A DNA stretch of 43,998 nucleotides from Lysinibacillus sp. FJAT-14745 (lineage in GTDB: Bacteria > Bacillota > Bacilli > Bacillales_A > Planococcaceae). The stretch covers positions 486,126 to 530,123 of the forward strand of contig NZ_LITM01000009.1 in NCBI RefSeq assembly GCF_001275675.1. Direction: 5' to 3'. The notes beneath the pieces were generated by a model. The model saw only the letters and a list, made by a program, of their open reading frames with translations, had not been told where the DNA came from and ran no database searches. The position numbers and the translations under genes are program-made. This document shows, piece after piece, positions 43,881 through 43,998 of this stretch (position 1 is its first letter; each line of letters starts with the position of its first letter).

Positions 43881-43998
43881 TGTGAAGTGTTTGATTGAAG
43901 TGGAGACTGGGCGACTCCTCGGGGATTAGCGTCACAGATGAGACCCTGGAGCGAGCAACGCGAGTGAAGCGGCTCATCGGACGCCCCCAGGAAGCTCT
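43881..43998 (-). repeat. Dispersed hairpin repeat, copy E (cut by window end)
   Basis: Follows copy D base for base with a few substitutions (GAGACTGGGCGACTCC, GCGTCACAGATGAGACCCTG, AAGCGGCTCATCGGACGC then CCCCAGGAA) until the window ends. The stretch 43631-43880 before it has no gene I can support. Confidence 0.75.

Overview
The window looks like a low-GC Gram-positive chromosome of the Bacillaceae/Planococcaceae group, most likely a Lysinibacillus. From about 10.3 kb to 42 kb the genes follow the Bacillus subtilis tyrS - acsA/acuABC - ccpA - aroA - ytxHG - murC - sftA - ytpRQ - ytoP neighbourhood. The proteins closely resemble the B. subtilis ones (AcuA 210 aa, CcpA 334 aa). A probable D-aspartate ligase at the right end fits the L-Lys-D-Asp peptidoglycan known for Lysinibacillus.

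Left part (1-10 kb) is accessory. It holds a small unknown protein, a MarR-type regulator behind a perfect 40-bp palindrome, a pssA-dedA lipid gene pair, and a TetR-CPBP protease operon with tandem operator-like sites. A scar zone (4.8-7.3 kb) follows, with an internally deleted transposase, a tyrosine-recombinase fragment, a frameshifted unknown gene and a decayed partial copy of the CPBP gene. Next come an alpha/beta hydrolase, an iron-type alcohol dehydrogenase with a cre-like site upstream, and a substrate-binding-fold protein without a signal peptide.

Middle part (10-34 kb): tyrS with a T-box leader; a class A penicillin-binding protein with an FN3-like domain and a Gly/Asn/Ser repeat tail; an NAD-dependent epimerase-like gene; an argC-argJ-argB-argD operon behind a good promoter and an ARG-box-like site; a small lipoprotein; acsA divergent from acuABC (acetyl-CoA synthetase and its acetylation control); ccpA; the chorismate mutase-DAHP synthase aroA; a 721-residue FtsA-like protein with five C-terminal repeats; ytxH, ytxG and murC.

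Right part (34-44 kb): the cytosolic DNA translocase sftA, ytpR-ytpQ, a DUF84 nucleotide phosphatase, an M42 aminopeptidase, a small PepSY-like protein and the D-aspartate ligase candidate.

Intergenic spaces carry several dispersed structured repeats: a long hairpin family (copies near 9.9, 20.6, 21.1, 42.2 and 43.9 kb), a second family with a covarying AGGA-loop hairpin (10.0, 37.4 and 39.4 kb), and two related minisatellites (37-bp and 36-bp periods). These repeats are the least explained part of the window. Starts were moved from the longest reading frame wherever a good ribosome binding site or family length supported it.
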